Shown: positions 50,561 to 60,888, counted from the first letter of the stretch. The stretch is 64,000 nt of DNA from Catellatospora sp. TT07R-123 (GCF_018327705.1 NZ_BNEM01000001.1:2604001-2668000); one strand, 5' to 3'. Numbers and translations are program-made. Notes: generated by a model from the sequence alone, not told the origin.

Positions 50561-52023
50561 CACCGTCTCCTCTCGGTCGGACCACCTCGCCGGGCCGCGG
50601 GCTCTTTCGCCCTCGGCTCGGGGCCCGCGTTCGCCGCCGGTTCCGCCGCCGCGGCGTCCGCGGGGCGGGCCGGCGCGGGAAGCGCGGGCAACGGCGCCCA
50701 CACTAGCTGCACCCACTTGGGCGCCGGACGGGCGTGCAGGGCCCGGGCCGCGTCGGGCTCGGCGCGGGCGAACGACGCCAGCATGCCGACGGCCGCCAGG
50801 GTGACCACGAGCGCGGTGCCGCCGTCGGAGATGAACGGCAGCGGCAGACCGGTGATGGGCAGCAGTTTCACCACCCCGCCGATGTTGATCACGGCCTGGG
50901 AGACCAGCCACAGCGTCACCGCGCAGGCCGCCATCCGGCGGAACGGGTCCTGCACCCGGCGCGCGATCCGCAGCCCGGTGTAGGTCAGCACGGCGAACAG
51001 CGACAGCACCACCAGGCAGCCCACCACGCCCAGCTCCTCGGCGATGACGGCGAAGATGAAGTCGTTGTGCGCGCTGGGCAGCCAGTTCCACTTCAGGCTG
51101 CTCTTGCCCAGGCCCACCCCGAACCAGCCGCCGTCGGCGATCGCGAGCAGGCCCTGCTTGGCCTGGTAGCAGGTCTCGTCCCGGGCGAAGCAGCTGATGA
51201 TGTCGGCGTCGGACTGGAAGAACGCGCCGAACCGGCCGGACCGGTAGCCGCCGCCGACCGGCGCCATGATCAGCAGGGCGATGCCGGCCAGACCGGCGCC
51301 CAGCAGCATGCCGAAGAAGCGCATCGGCACGCCCGCCGCCCACAGCAGGCCGGTGAACAGGATCAGCAGGCACAGCATGGTGCCCAGGTCGGTGTACCCG
51401 ACCAGGATGAACAGCAGGCCCACCACCGGGAACAGCGGCGTCAGCAGCTCACGCGGGTTGACGATGGCCCGGCCCTTGCGGGTCAGCACGTCGGCGCCCC
51501 ACAGCACCAGCGCGAACTTGGCCAGCTCGGACGGCTGGAGCTGGAGCGGGCCCACGTACAGCCACAGGGTCTCGGAGTGGATGAAGCCGATGCGCGGGGC
51601 GGGCAGGGCCTTGGCGGCGTGCAGCAGCGCGATGCCGTCCATGACGACCAGCAGCACCAGCGACACCGTCAGCGAGATCTTGGCGATGGCCCGGAAGGTG
51701 CGCCGGGGCAGCCGCTGGCACACCCAGAACGCGGCCAGGCCCACCACCGCCGCGCCGATCTGCTGCGCGATCACGGCGTACGCGTTGCCGCTGGAGTTGT
51801 ACGCCTTGACGCTGGTGGCGGAGAAGACCATCGCCAGGCCGATCACCAGCAGCAGGCCGGCGCTGGCCAGCAGCAGGTAGTAGGACGCGAGCGGGCGGGC
51901 CAGCAGGCCGCGCAGCGCCATCATCCAGGCGAAGGGGTCCCACCGGGGGGTACGGGGGTCCGGGGCGCCCGGCCCGGTCTCGGCGGGCGGGGGCGCGGTG
52001 GCCGTACGCGCGTCACCGGTCAT
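50560..52023 (-). CDS. ftsW: Peptidoglycan polymerase FtsW (SEDS family)
   Basis: The 487-aa SEDS protein has ten hydrophobic helices and polymerises lipid II at the septum with its partner PBP. Family features include the YTDLGTMLCLLILFTGLLWAAGV segment and NIGGVVKLLPITGLPLPFISDGG, the latter diagnostic of FtsW. ATG 52023 was chosen over 52110 because the intervening sequence is Gly/Pro-rich and lies next to a palindrome. The C-terminal ~65 residues form a Pro/Ala-rich tail. Confidence 0.96.
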   Translation of the reverse strand: MTGDARTATAPPPAETGPGAPDPRTPRWDPFAWMMALRGLLARPLASYYLLLASAGLLLVIGLAMVFSATSVKAYNSSGNAYAVIAQQIGAAVVGLAAFWVCQRLPRRTFRAIAKISLTVSLVLLVVMDGIALLHAAKALPAPRIGFIHSETLWLYVGPLQLQPSELAKFALVLWGADVLTRKGRAIVNPRELLTPLFPVVGLLFILVGYTDLGTMLCLLILFTGLLWAAGVPMRFFGMLLGAGLAGIALLIMAPVGGGYRSGRFGAFFQSDADIISCFARDETCYQAKQGLLAIADGGWFGVGLGKSSLKWNWLPSAHNDFIFAVIAEELGVVGCLVVLSLFAVLTYTGLRIARRVQDPFRRMAACAVTLWLVSQAVINIGGVVKLLPITGLPLPFISDGGTALVVTLAAVGMLASFARAEPDAARALHARPAPKWVQLVWAPLPALPAPARPADAAAAEPAANAGPEPRAKEPAARRGGPTERRR

Positions 52024-52082
52024 CGTCGGCTGCTCCGATCTCGGCGGGACGGATGGCGGCGGCAGCCCCTGCCCGCGCCCGC

Positions 52083-52202
52083 CCCTCCCCGCCCCACCCC
52101 CCGTTTTCAATAGACGTTGGCCTATCTCATCGACTTCGATCTCTTACCATTCGATGTAATAGGCCAACGTCTATGAAAAACCGGGGGTGGGGCGGGGAGG
52201 GA
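52083..52202. repeat. 67-bp palindromic repeat, copy C, inside a longer ~120-bp hairpin
   Basis: The 67-bp core (52109-52175) has arms 52110-52133 and 52151-52174 with ends ATAGACGTTGGCCTAT. The flanks CCCTCCCCGCCCCACCCCC(C)GTTTT and their complement extend pairing by about 25 bp on each side. The structure fills most of the 217-bp murD-ftsW gap. It could attenuate or process the dcw transcript. Confidence 0.9.
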
Positions 52203-52240
52203 TCGGGTCGGCGGGCCGATCGAGCGGGCTGGTGGGTGGG

Positions 52241-53635
52241 TCAGGTGGTCGGGAGGGCGTGGACGGCCCGGGCGAAGGCGTCGCCGCGGGCGGCGTAGCT
52301 GGTGAACATGTCCAGGGAGGCGGCGGCGGGCGCCAGCAGCACCGTGTCGCCGGGCGAGGCGAGGCGGGCCGCGGCGGCCACGACGTCTTCCATCGCCCCA
52401 TCATCGGTGCGCGCCACGTCCACCACCGGCAGGTGCGGCGCGTGTCGCGCGAGCGCGGCCGCGACCTGGGCCCGGTCGACGCCCAGCAGCACCGCGCCGG
52501 CCAGCCGGGGCGCGACCTGTGCCGTCAGCTCGTCGATGTCGACGCCCTTGAGCTGCCCCCCGGCCACCCACACGATCCGCTCGTACGACACCAGCGACGC
52601 CTGCGCGGCGTGCGGGTTGGTGGCCTTGCTGTCGTCGACCCAGCGCACCCCGCCGACGGTGGCGACGGTGGCGTTGCGGTGCGGCTCGGGCACGTACCCG
52701 GCCAGGCCCCGCTGGATCGCCTCGTGCGAGACGCCCGCGGACAGGGCCAGGGCGGCCGCGGCCAGCGCGTTGGCGACGTTGTGGGCGCCGACGGGCCGGA
52801 TGTCGGCCAGCGTCGCCAGTTCGTGCGCGTCGCCGTCGCCGGTGCGGTCGACGAGGACGTCCTCGACCACGCCCACGCAGCCGCGCGGCGGCACGTCGAG
52901 GGTGAACCCGACCAGGCGGCCGGGCGAGCCCGCCGCGTGCAGGCCCTCCAGCAGGCTCCTGACGCGCGGGTCGTCCAGGTTCCCGACCGCGGTGCCCCCG
53001 GCGGCCGCCGAGCGCCACACGGCCGTCTTGGCTCCCGCGTAGCGGTCGAAGTCGCCGTGCCAGTCGAGGTGGTCGTCGGCCAGGTTGAGCAGGGCTCCGC
53101 CGTGCGGGGCGAGCGTGGACGACCAGTGCAGCTGGAAGCTGGACAGCTCGACGGCGAGCACGTCGTAGCCGTCGGGGCCGCCGTGCTGGCAGTCGACCAG
53201 CGGGCGGCCGATGTTGCCGACGGCGGCGGTGCGCAGCCCGGCCGCGGCGAGCATCGCCGCGAGCATGGTCACCGTCGTGGTCTTGCCGTTGGTGCCGGTC
53301 ACGGCCAGCCACCGGGGGCTGTCGGGGCCGCGCAGGCGCCAGGCCAGCTCGGGTTCGCTGTACACCTCGATGCCCGCGGCCGCCGCCGCCACCGCCAGCG
53401 GGTGGTGCGGCGGGAAGCCGGGCGAGACGACCAGGTCGTCGACGCCCGGCAGCAGCCCGGCCGGGTCGGGCTCGCCGACGATCACGGCGATGCCGCTGTC
53501 GGCGAGCCGCTCGGTGTCGGCGGAGGCCGCCCGGTCGACCACGGTTACCTTGGCACCGAGGCCGGCCAGGGCGGTGGCGCAGGCGGCTCCCGCCATCCGC
53601 GCCCCGGCCACCAGGACCGAGCGGCCCTCGTACAT
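52241..53635 (-). CDS. murD: UDP-N-acetylmuramoylalanine-D-glutamate ligase MurD
   Basis: The 464-aa ligase adds D-Glu to UDP-MurNAc-L-Ala. It shows an N-terminal nucleotide-binding domain (SVLVAGARMAGAACATALAGLGAKVTVVD), the ATP loop VTGTNGKTTTVTM near residue 115, and WVDDSKATNPHAA in the C-terminal half. The ATG at 53635 follows GGGGTGA and lies 5 bp after the mraY stop. Confidence 0.97.
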   Translation of the reverse strand: MYEGRSVLVAGARMAGAACATALAGLGAKVTVVDRAASADTERLADSGIAVIVGEPDPAGLLPGVDDLVVSPGFPPHHPLAVAAAAAGIEVYSEPELAWRLRGPDSPRWLAVTGTNGKTTTVTMLAAMLAAAGLRTAAVGNIGRPLVDCQHGGPDGYDVLAVELSSFQLHWSSTLAPHGGALLNLADDHLDWHGDFDRYAGAKTAVWRSAAAGGTAVGNLDDPRVRSLLEGLHAAGSPGRLVGFTLDVPPRGCVGVVEDVLVDRTGDGDAHELATLADIRPVGAHNVANALAAAALALSAGVSHEAIQRGLAGYVPEPHRNATVATVGGVRWVDDSKATNPHAAQASLVSYERIVWVAGGQLKGVDIDELTAQVAPRLAGAVLLGVDRAQVAAALARHAPHLPVVDVARTDDGAMEDVVAAAARLASPGDTVLLAPAAASLDMFTSYAARGDAFARAVHALPTT

Positions 53636-53640
53636 CGAAG

Positions 53641-54747
53641 TCACCCCATCACGCGCAGGAAGTCGCTGTAGAAGATGCCCAGGCCGATCGCCACCCCGAT
53701 GCCTCCGATGATCCAGAAGCGGACGACGATGTTGACCTCGCTCCAGCCTGCCAACTCGAAGTGGTGTTGCAGCGGCGACATGCGGAACACACGTTTGCCG
53801 GTCGTCCGGAACGAGATCACCTGGATCACCACCGACATCGTGATGATGACGAACAGGCCGCCGACGATGAGCAGCAGCAGCTCGGTACGCGTCGCCATGG
53901 CCAGGCCCGCGATCAGGCCGCCCAGGCCCAGCGCGCCGGTGTCGCCCATGAAGATGCGGGCCGGGGAGGTGTTCCACCAGAGGAAGCCGACGCACGCCCC
54001 AGCCGCCGCCGCGGCGATCATGGAGATCTCCAGCGGATCGCGGACCAGGTAGCAGTAGTTGCTCGCGGTGTGCATGTAGCCCTCGTCGGCGCACCAGTGC
54101 TGGTACTGCCAGGCGGCGATGAAGCTGTACGCCCCCAGCACCATCACCGACGCGCCGGTGGCCAGGCCGTCCAGGCCGTCGGTGAGGTTCACGCCGTTGG
54201 TGGCGCCCAGCACGATGAACACGAAGATGATGATCGCGCCGACCTTGCCGAGGTCCAGCCAGCTGATGTCGCGGATGAACGAGATCTTCGTCGAGCCGAC
54301 GCTCTGCCCGTTGGAGCCCGGGTCCGACAGCGCGATGACGCCGAACACGGCGCCGACGATGAGCTGGCCGAGCAGCTTGCCGCGCTTGTTGAGGCCGCCG
54401 CTGTTGCGCCGGCGCACCTTCAGGAAGTCGTCGATGAAGCCGACCGCGCCGCAGAACACGAACAGGCCCAGCAGCACCAGCGCGGTGGTGGTCGGCTTGA
54501 CCTGGGCGATCTGCTTCTCGGGGAGGGTGGTCAGGCTCAGGTGGGCCACCACGTACGCGATGACGGTGGCCGCGATGAACACGACACCGCCCATGGTGGG
54601 CGTGCCCTTCTTGCCGAGGTGGGACTGCGGCCCGTCGCTGCGGATCGGCTGACCCGCCTTGAGGCGGCTGAAGGCGCGGATGGCGATCGGGGTGCAGAAG
54701 AGGGATATCGCGAACGCCACCAGGATCGCGACGATGATGGATCTCAT
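53641..54747 (-). CDS. mraY: Phospho-MurNAc-pentapeptide transferase MraY
   Basis: The 368-aa integral membrane enzyme makes lipid I from UDP-MurNAc-pentapeptide and undecaprenyl phosphate. Catalytic elements are [46 protein letters not shown] and the His motif PLQHHFEL. About ten transmembrane helices are visible. The ATG overlaps the murF stop by 4 bp. Confidence 0.98.
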   Translation of the reverse strand: MRSIIVAILVAFAISLFCTPIAIRAFSRLKAGQPIRSDGPQSHLGKKGTPTMGGVVFIAATVIAYVVAHLSLTTLPEKQIAQVKPTTTALVLLGLFVFCGAVGFIDDFLKVRRRNSGGLNKRGKLLGQLIVGAVFGVIALSDPGSNGQSVGSTKISFIRDISWLDLGKVGAIIIFVFIVLGATNGVNLTDGLDGLATGASVMVLGAYSFIAAWQYQHWCADEGYMHTASNYCYLVRDPLEISMIAAAAAGACVGFLWWNTSPARIFMGDTGALGLGGLIAGLAMATRTELLLLIVGGLFVIITMSVVIQVISFRTTGKRVFRMSPLQHHFELAGWSEVNIVVRFWIIGGIGVAIGLGIFYSDFLRVMG

Positions 54748-56165
54748 CGGTGGCCGTCTCCATCGCTCACGCCGACGGCGTGCGTCTCCCGCAGCGCGTC
54801 CACCACGTCCCAGGTCCGGTAGCGCGACCCCTTCACCAGCACCACGTCCGCGGCCCGAAGCCGTTCCCGCAGCGCGCCGATCGCCGCCGCCTGATCGCTG
54901 ACCAGCACCGACTCACCTTCCCAATGCCGCACCGAGGCCGCGCCGTCGAGGATCGGCGCGGCGGACTCGCCCACCACGATGAGCAGGCCGACGCCGAGCG
55001 TAGCCGCCAGCGCGCCCACCTCCGCGTGGCCGTCGCGCTCCGCCGGACCCAGCTCCGCCATGTAGCCGAGCACCGCCACGGTGCGCCGCGTCGCGGCACC
55101 GTTGCCGCCCAGCGCCGACAGGGCGCGCAGCGCCGCCGCGGTGGAGGCCGGGTTCGCGTTGTACGAGTCGTCGATGACCGTGACACCGTCGGCACGGTCG
55201 AAAACATCCATCCTTCGGGTCGATACTGTGCGCAACCGGGCCAGGGCCGCGGGCAGTTCGGCCCACGCCATGCCGCAGTGCAGCGCCACGGCCGCGGCGG
55301 CCAGCGAGTTGCCCACCTGGTGGGCTCCGGTCAGCTCCAGCCGGACCGGCGCGGCCTCGTCGCCGCGCACCACCGTGAAGGACGCCCGACCGCGCTCATC
55401 CAGCACCACGTCGACGGCCCGCAGTCCGGCGCCGTCGGCCTGACCGACCAGGGTCACCGGCGCGGCGGTGGCCGCCGCCATCGCGGCGACCCGCGGGTCG
55501 TCGGCGTTGAGCACCGCCAGGCCGTCGGCGGGCAGCGCCTGCGGCAGCTCGGACTTGGCCGCGGCGATGCCCTCGACCGACCCGAACTCGCCGATGTGCG
55601 CCGATCCGACGTTGACCACGACGCCGACGCGCGGCGGCGCGATCTCGCACAGGTGCCGGATGTGCCCGGCCCCCCGCGCGCCCATCTCCAGTACCAGGAA
55701 CCGGGTCTTCTCGTCGGCTTGCAGCACCGTGTACGGCAGGCCGAGCTCGTTGTTGAGGCTGCCCGCGGGCGCCACCGTCGGGCCCAGCTCCGCCAGCAGC
55801 TGGCCGATCAGGTCCTTGGTGGTGGTCTTGCCCGACGAGCCGGTGATGCCGACGACGGTGGTGTCGAGGCGGTCCAGCACCGCCCGCGCCAGCCGGGTCA
55901 GCGCCTCGCGGGGGTCGTCGACCAGGATCATCGGCACGCCGGGCAGCGCCCGGGTGCCCAGCACCGCCACCGCGCCCGCGGCGAGCGCCGTCGGGGCGTA
56001 GTCATGCCCGTCCACCTGCTCGCCCGTGAACGCGGCGAACAGGCCGCCCGCGGCGACCTTGCGCGAGTCGTACTCGACCGGGCCGAGCACGCGCGCGGCC
56101 GGGTCGGCCTCGTGCAGCGTGCCGCCGACGGCGGCGGCCACCTCGGCCAGTGTCATCGGGATCAT
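54744..56165 (-). CDS. murF: UDP-MurNAc-tripeptide-D-Ala-D-Ala ligase MurF
   Basis: The 473-aa ligase adds D-Ala-D-Ala, completing the pentapeptide. It carries the uridine-binding N-domain ([24 protein letters not shown]), the ATP loop [14 protein letters not shown] near residue 110, and [13 protein letters not shown]. Four-base overlaps with murE and mraY indicate translational coupling. Confidence 0.97.
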   Translation of the reverse strand: MIPMTLAEVAAAVGGTLHEADPAARVLGPVEYDSRKVAAGGLFAAFTGEQVDGHDYAPTALAAGAVAVLGTRALPGVPMILVDDPREALTRLARAVLDRLDTTVVGITGSSGKTTTKDLIGQLLAELGPTVAPAGSLNNELGLPYTVLQADEKTRFLVLEMGARGAGHIRHLCEIAPPRVGVVVNVGSAHIGEFGSVEGIAAAKSELPQALPADGLAVLNADDPRVAAMAAATAAPVTLVGQADGAGLRAVDVVLDERGRASFTVVRGDEAAPVRLELTGAHQVGNSLAAAAVALHCGMAWAELPAALARLRTVSTRRMDVFDRADGVTVIDDSYNANPASTAAALRALSALGGNGAATRRTVAVLGYMAELGPAERDGHAEVGALAATLGVGLLIVVGESAAPILDGAASVRHWEGESVLVSDQAAAIGALRERLRAADVVLVKGSRYRTWDVVDALRETHAVGVSDGDGHR

Positions 56166-57745
56166 CGCGACTCCTCCCCGCCGGCGAACCGGGCCGTCAG
56201 CGCGGCCGCCAGCTCCACCTTGTCGTCGAACGGCAGCACCCGGCCGCCGATCTCCTGGCCGGTCTCGTGGCCCTTGCCCAGCAGCGCGATCACGTCGCGG
56301 GCGCCCGCGCGGGCCACCGCCTCGTCGATCGCCAGGCGCCGCCCGGGCACCTCGATCACCTCGGCCGTGCCGGACACCGTGCCGGCGAGCACGTCGTGGC
56401 GGATCGCCGCCGGGTCCTCGCTGCGCGGGTTGTCGTCGGTGACGATCAGCAGGTCGCTGCCCTGCGCGGCGGCCGCGCCCATGTGCGGCCGCTTGCCGGT
56501 GTCGCGGTCGCCGCCCGCGCCCAGCACGCAGATCAGCCGCCCGCCGCGCGCGTCGGCCAGCGACCGCAGCGCCCGCAGCGCGGCGACGATCGCGTCGGTC
56601 TTGTGCGCGTAGTCCACGACCCCGATCACCGGGCCGGGGGCGTCCACCCGGTCCAGGCGGCCGGGCACGCCCCGGCAGGCGGCGATCCCGGCGGACGCCA
56701 CGGCCGGGTCGACCCCGACGGCGGTGAGGCAGCACAGGGCCAGCAGCGCGTTGGCCACGTTGTGGCGGCCGGGCAGGGCGACGGCCGCGGGCAGCCGGCC
56801 GGGCGGGCCGACGGCGGTGAACCGCTGGCCGAACGCCTCCTCGGCCACGTCCTGGGCGTACCAGGTGGCGGCCGGGTCGCCGGCGGCGGAGAAGGTGACC
56901 GTGTGGGGCCGGATCAGGCCGGTCAGCGCCGGGTCGTCGAGGTTGAGCACCTCCTGGTGGCAGCGGCCGTCGAACAGCCGCGCCTTGGCCTGGAAGTAGT
57001 CCTCGCTGTCGGTGTGGAAGTCGAGGTGGTCGGAGCCGAAGTTGGTCCAGCCGCCGACCGCGAAGCGCACGCCGCCGACGCGGCCCATGGCCAGCGCGTG
57101 GCTGGACACCTCCATCACCACCGCGGTCACGCCGCGCTCGACGGCCAGCGCGAACAGCGCGTGCAGGTCGGGCGCCTCCGGGGTGGTGCGCTTGCTGGTC
57201 ACGGTCAGGTCGCCCAGCCGGGTCTCGACGGTGCCGATCAACCCGGTGACGTGCCCTGCCGCGCGCAGCCCCGACTCGACCAGGTATGCCGTGGAGGTCT
57301 TGCCCGCGGTGCCGGTCAGGCCGACGACGGCCAGCTTGGTGGTGGGCGAGCCGTACACCAGGTCGGCGACGGGGCCCAGGCTCTGCCTCGGGTCGGCCAC
57401 CACCAGCACCGGCACGCCCGCGGCGGCGGCCACCGCGACGCCCTCGTGGGCGGCTCCGGCGTCGTCGGTCAGCACGGCGACCGCACCGGCGGCCAGCGCG
57501 GCGACGACGAACTCGGCGCCGTGGCGGCGGGCGCCGGGCAGCGCGGCGTACAGGTCGCCGGGCAGCACCTGGTCGCTGGCGTGGGTCACCCCGGTGACCA
57601 CGATCCCGTCGGGCACGGGCGCGGTGCCGGCCAGGGCCGCGACGGCGGACAGGTCCACCGGGACGACGTGGACGGGGCGCAGCGGGGCCGCCGGGGCGGT
57701 CCCACCGGACTGCTCGGCGGTGGTGGAGCTGAGTTTGCCTGGCAC
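56162..57745 (-). CDS. murE: UDP-MurNAc-dipeptide:meso-diaminopimelate ligase MurE
   Basis: The 527-aa ligase adds the third residue of the stem peptide. The ATP loop is VGLTGTAGKTSTAYLV. The specificity loop reads DNPR (about residues 437-440), the signature for meso-diaminopimelate rather than lysine. The GTG at 57745 (VPGKLSSTT) follows GGTAAGG; the longer frame lacks a ribosome site. It overlaps murF by 4 bp. Confidence 0.97.
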   Translation of the reverse strand: MPGKLSSTTAEQSGGTAPAAPLRPVHVVPVDLSAVAALAGTAPVPDGIVVTGVTHASDQVLPGDLYAALPGARRHGAEFVVAALAAGAVAVLTDDAGAAHEGVAVAAAAGVPVLVVADPRQSLGPVADLVYGSPTTKLAVVGLTGTAGKTSTAYLVESGLRAAGHVTGLIGTVETRLGDLTVTSKRTTPEAPDLHALFALAVERGVTAVVMEVSSHALAMGRVGGVRFAVGGWTNFGSDHLDFHTDSEDYFQAKARLFDGRCHQEVLNLDDPALTGLIRPHTVTFSAAGDPAATWYAQDVAEEAFGQRFTAVGPPGRLPAAVALPGRHNVANALLALCCLTAVGVDPAVASAGIAACRGVPGRLDRVDAPGPVIGVVDYAHKTDAIVAALRALRSLADARGGRLICVLGAGGDRDTGKRPHMGAAAAQGSDLLIVTDDNPRSEDPAAIRHDVLAGTVSGTAEVIEVPGRRLAIDEAVARAGARDVIALLGKGHETGQEIGGRVLPFDDKVELAAALTARFAGGEESR

Positions 57746-57821
57746 GGCGTCAGACCTTACCCGTTGCGCGGCGGGCGGCCGCACACCTGTGCCCGCTGTG
57801 TCTGACTTCTAGTGACATTGA

Positions 57822-60101
57822 TCAGTAATGCGTCACGAATGTGGGCGATTCCTGAGTACTCGGCAGCACCTTGAAGTGACGCAGCGTGAACGCCATCAGG
57901 TCGCGGAACGAGGGGCCGGCCACCTTGCCGCCCGCGCCGAGACCGGGCGCCTTGACGAACACCGCGATCACGTACCGGGGCGCCTCGGCCGGGGCCATGC
58001 CTATGAACGAGCCGACCTCGCCCTTGACGTACTTGCCGTTGACCACCTGCGAACCGGTGCCCGTCTTGCCCGCGATCCGGTAGCCGGGCAGCGCAGCCGA
58101 GCGGCCCGTGGCCTGGTCGACGGTGGTGACCGCCTCCATGATCTGGCGCAGCTCGGCGGCCGTCTTCGGGCTGATGACGCGGTGCGACTGCGGCGCCGGG
58201 CCGGGGGTGACCCCGCCCTTGGGGTCGACGGTCTGCTTGATCAGGTGCGGCTGCATCCAGACGCCGTCGTTGGCGATCGTGGCGTACACCTCGGCCATCT
58301 GCAGCGGGGTCACGGCCACGCCGTGGCCGATCGGGATCGAGCCGTACGACGAGCCGCTCCAGTTCTCCGGCGGCTGCACCAGGCCGGACGACTCGCCCGG
58401 CACCCCGATCCCGGTGGGCTGGCCGAGGCCGAACGCGCGCTGGTACTCGTACAGCTTCTCGGGGCCCAGCTTGTCGGCGATCTTGATGGTCGCCACGTTC
58501 GACGAGAACGCCATCAGGCCCGGCAGCGTGATCCGGGTGCCCTCGGCGAACGGGTGCGTGTCCCGGTACGCGGCCCCGCCCTTGTAGATCACCGGACCGA
58601 CCTTGATCGTCGAGTCGGGCTTGACCACGCCCTCCTCCAGCGCCGCCGACAGGGTGACCGCCTTGTGCACCGAACCGGGGTCGACCACGATCGAGGTGGC
58701 CGCGTCGACCAGCTCGCTGGGCTTGGCGTTGCCCCAGTCGGCCGCGTTGAACGTCGGGTACGACGCCTGCGCGATCACCTCGCCGGTCCGGACGTCCAGC
58801 ACCATGGCGGCACCCCAGGTGGCGTGCTCCTTCTCCATGTTCTGGAACAGGATGCGCTGGGCCTGGAACTGCACGTCGCGGTCGATGGTGAGCACCAGTG
58901 AGCTGCCCGGCTGGGCGGGCGTCTCGTGGCGGTAGCCGCCGGGGATGGGCTTGCGCAGCTCGGCGTTGCCGACCTCGTACACCAGCTCGCCGTTGTGCCC
59001 GCGCAGCACGTCGTCGTAGCGGGCCTCCAGCCCGGCCAGGCCGGTCATGTCGGTGCCGGTGAAGCCGATGAGGTTGGCGGCCAGGTCCGCGCCGGGCAGG
59101 TCGCGCCGCTCGTCGCGCTCGACCCGGATGCCGGGCAGGTTCATCGCGCGCACCATGTCGGCCGCATCCACGCTCAGACCCCGGATCAGCCAGCGGAACC
59201 GCACCGGGCCGCCGGTGACCTCCTGGGTGCCCTTGCGCAGCAGCGGTTCCAGCTCCGAGGGGGCCTTGCCCAGCAGCGGCGCGAGCCGCTGCGCCGTGGT
59301 GACCGGGTCGGCGACGAGTTCGGGGTCGACGGCCACGAACCGGGCCTCGACGCTGCGGGCCAGCACGGCCCCGTTGCGGTCGTAGATCGCGCCGCGCGGC
59401 GCGGCCAGGCCGACCTCGTCCAGGCGCTCCTTGAGGCCGACCGCGGCGAACGCGGGCGCGTCGGCGAGCTGGAACTGCACCAGCCGGATCCCGATCGCCG
59501 CGAACAGCAGCAGGGACAGCACCGTGGCCAGCCGCAGGCGCCGCTGCGGCGACCCGAGCCGGGGCGGGGTGGGCGTGGCGGCGGAGGGGCGGTCCGGGCC
59601 GCCGCGCCGCCGCGGGCCGCGCCGCTGCCACGGGGGTACGACCGCGGCTTCGCGCCGCGCCGCCTCGCGCGTCCCGGCGGGCGTGCGCCGCGGCTCCCGT
59701 CCCGCGGGCTCGCCGCGCCCGGCCGAACGCTTCAGCCCGGCCGTGGCCCGGGTCGGCGGCTCGTCGGCCCGGCCGCCGCGCACCATGCGCAGCGCGGCCC
59801 GGCGCCGCCGCAGCTCCCGCTCGGCCAGCGCGTCGAGTTCGTCCTCGTCCTCGTCGGGCTCCGGCGCCGCCTCGCGCGGCCTGCCCACGCGGCCGCTCCG
59901 CGGGGCGCTGTCGGCGCGGGCGCGGCCCGTCGGCGGCACATGCTGCACGCGCGGGTCGGCGGTGGGGTCCTCGGTCTGACCCGCCCGCGGGGCGCCGTCG
60001 CGGACCGTACGCCCGCGGGGGGTGAAGGCGCGCGCATCGGAGATGCCCGACCGGCGGCCGGGGTCGCGCCGGGGTGGTTCCTCGTCCTCGCGTCGCGCCA
60101 T
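57822..60101 (-). CDS. ftsI: Septal penicillin-binding protein (FtsI/PBP3, class B)
   Basis: The 759-aa transpeptidase cross-links septal peptidoglycan as partner of FtsW. A very basic, Arg/Pro-rich cytoplasmic extension of ~185 residues precedes the single transmembrane helix (~186-207). The PBP dimerisation domain follows. The transpeptidase motifs are SVHK (Ser477), SSN (~533) and KTG (Lys679). ATG 60101 follows GGAGGGGG and is preferred to 60125. The long N-terminal extension is much larger than in E. coli FtsI. Confidence 0.96.
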   Translation of the reverse strand: MARREDEEPPRRDPGRRSGISDARAFTPRGRTVRDGAPRAGQTEDPTADPRVQHVPPTGRARADSAPRSGRVGRPREAAPEPDEDEDELDALAERELRRRRAALRMVRGGRADEPPTRATAGLKRSAGRGEPAGREPRRTPAGTREAARREAAVVPPWQRRGPRRRGGPDRPSAATPTPPRLGSPQRRLRLATVLSLLLFAAIGIRLVQFQLADAPAFAAVGLKERLDEVGLAAPRGAIYDRNGAVLARSVEARFVAVDPELVADPVTTAQRLAPLLGKAPSELEPLLRKGTQEVTGGPVRFRWLIRGLSVDAADMVRAMNLPGIRVERDERRDLPGADLAANLIGFTGTDMTGLAGLEARYDDVLRGHNGELVYEVGNAELRKPIPGGYRHETPAQPGSSLVLTIDRDVQFQAQRILFQNMEKEHATWGAAMVLDVRTGEVIAQASYPTFNAADWGNAKPSELVDAATSIVVDPGSVHKAVTLSAALEEGVVKPDSTIKVGPVIYKGGAAYRDTHPFAEGTRITLPGLMAFSSNVATIKIADKLGPEKLYEYQRAFGLGQPTGIGVPGESSGLVQPPENWSGSSYGSIPIGHGVAVTPLQMAEVYATIANDGVWMQPHLIKQTVDPKGGVTPGPAPQSHRVISPKTAAELRQIMEAVTTVDQATGRSAALPGYRIAGKTGTGSQVVNGKYVKGEVGSFIGMAPAEAPRYVIAVFVKAPGLGAGGKVAGPSFRDLMAFTLRHFKVLPSTQESPTFVTHY

Positions 60102-60307
60102 GCGCTGCCCCCTCCGCCGGGCCAAGATCCGTCAAGTTGCCGGGCAATCGGCCACCGGACGGCCCCGGATACGCCCGAGTGCCCGGCAACTCCGAACACG
60201 GCGGCGCCCGGTGCCGTCGGCGGCGGTGCCGCGACGGCACCGGGCGGGCCGCTATGGCGCGCCGCGGCGCGACCCCGGCGGGGCCGCGCCGCGGGCGCGT
60301 TCACGTC
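60102..60307. other. ftsL-ftsI gap with two strong hairpins
   Basis: The 206-bp gap contains a 12-bp inverted repeat (AGTTGCCGGGCA, 60135-60146 with 60180-60191) and a perfect 15-bp stem (60205-60219 with 60232-60246, 12-nt loop). Both lie upstream of ftsI on the minus strand, within an otherwise tightly packed cluster. They could attenuate or terminate transcription between ftsL and ftsI. Confidence 0.75.
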
Positions 60308-60859
60308 TTACTGGCTGGTGATGCTCGGCTTGCCGGTGGCCGGCTGGGGCACCCCGATGATCTTGCCGTCGGGCAGCCGGATGAACGCGGGCGCACCCGC
60401 GGGCACCAGGCCCAGCCGCTTGGCGGCCGCCTCCAGGCGGCCCGGCGACTCCGCCTCCGCGATCTCCTGGCTCACCTGCTGCTCGCGCAGGTCCAACTGG
60501 GCCTGCTTGTGCTTGAGCTCGGTCAGCTGGAGGCCGCTCTCGGCGATCTTGGTGTTGAGCACCAGGATGCCGAGCACCCCGGCCACTACGACCACCACGA
60601 TGAGCAGCACGAACGGCGTACGCGGCGCCGCGACGGGCACCGGGGGCGCCAGTCGCAGCCGGGGCCGGCGCACCGGTTCCTCGGCCAGCGGCTGCGCCGC
60701 CAGCGCGGCGTTGCCGCTGGTGCGGTAACGCCCCCGCGCGTTCTCGCCGCGCGTCGGCAGAGCCGCTGTATCGTGCGCCGCGCTCCGACCCCCCGGGCGC
60801 GGCGCCGCCTGCGGCGGCTCGGTGCTGCGGCGCGATGCCCGCAGCGGTGTCACGTTCAT
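60308..60859 (-). CDS. ftsL: FtsL-like division protein
   Basis: The 183-aa protein has ~80 cytoplasmic residues, one transmembrane helix (PFVLLIVVVVVAGVLGILVLNTKI) and a short leucine-zipper-like coiled coil (LQLTELKHKQAQLDLREQQV), the FtsL/DivIC layout. It is expected to form the FtsQLB complex. Its place between rsmH and ftsI is diagnostic. ATG 60859 follows AAGGGGG. Confidence 0.88.
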   Translation of the reverse strand: MNVTPLRASRRSTEPPQAAPRPGGRSAAHDTAALPTRGENARGRYRTSGNAALAAQPLAEEPVRRPRLRLAPPVPVAAPRTPFVLLIVVVVVAGVLGILVLNTKIAESGLQLTELKHKQAQLDLREQQVSQEIAEAESPGRLEAAAKRLGLVPAGAPAFIRLPDGKIIGVPQPATGKPSITSQ

Positions 60860-60888
60860 CTTTGCCCCCTTTGCTCGCAGCTGTCGGT

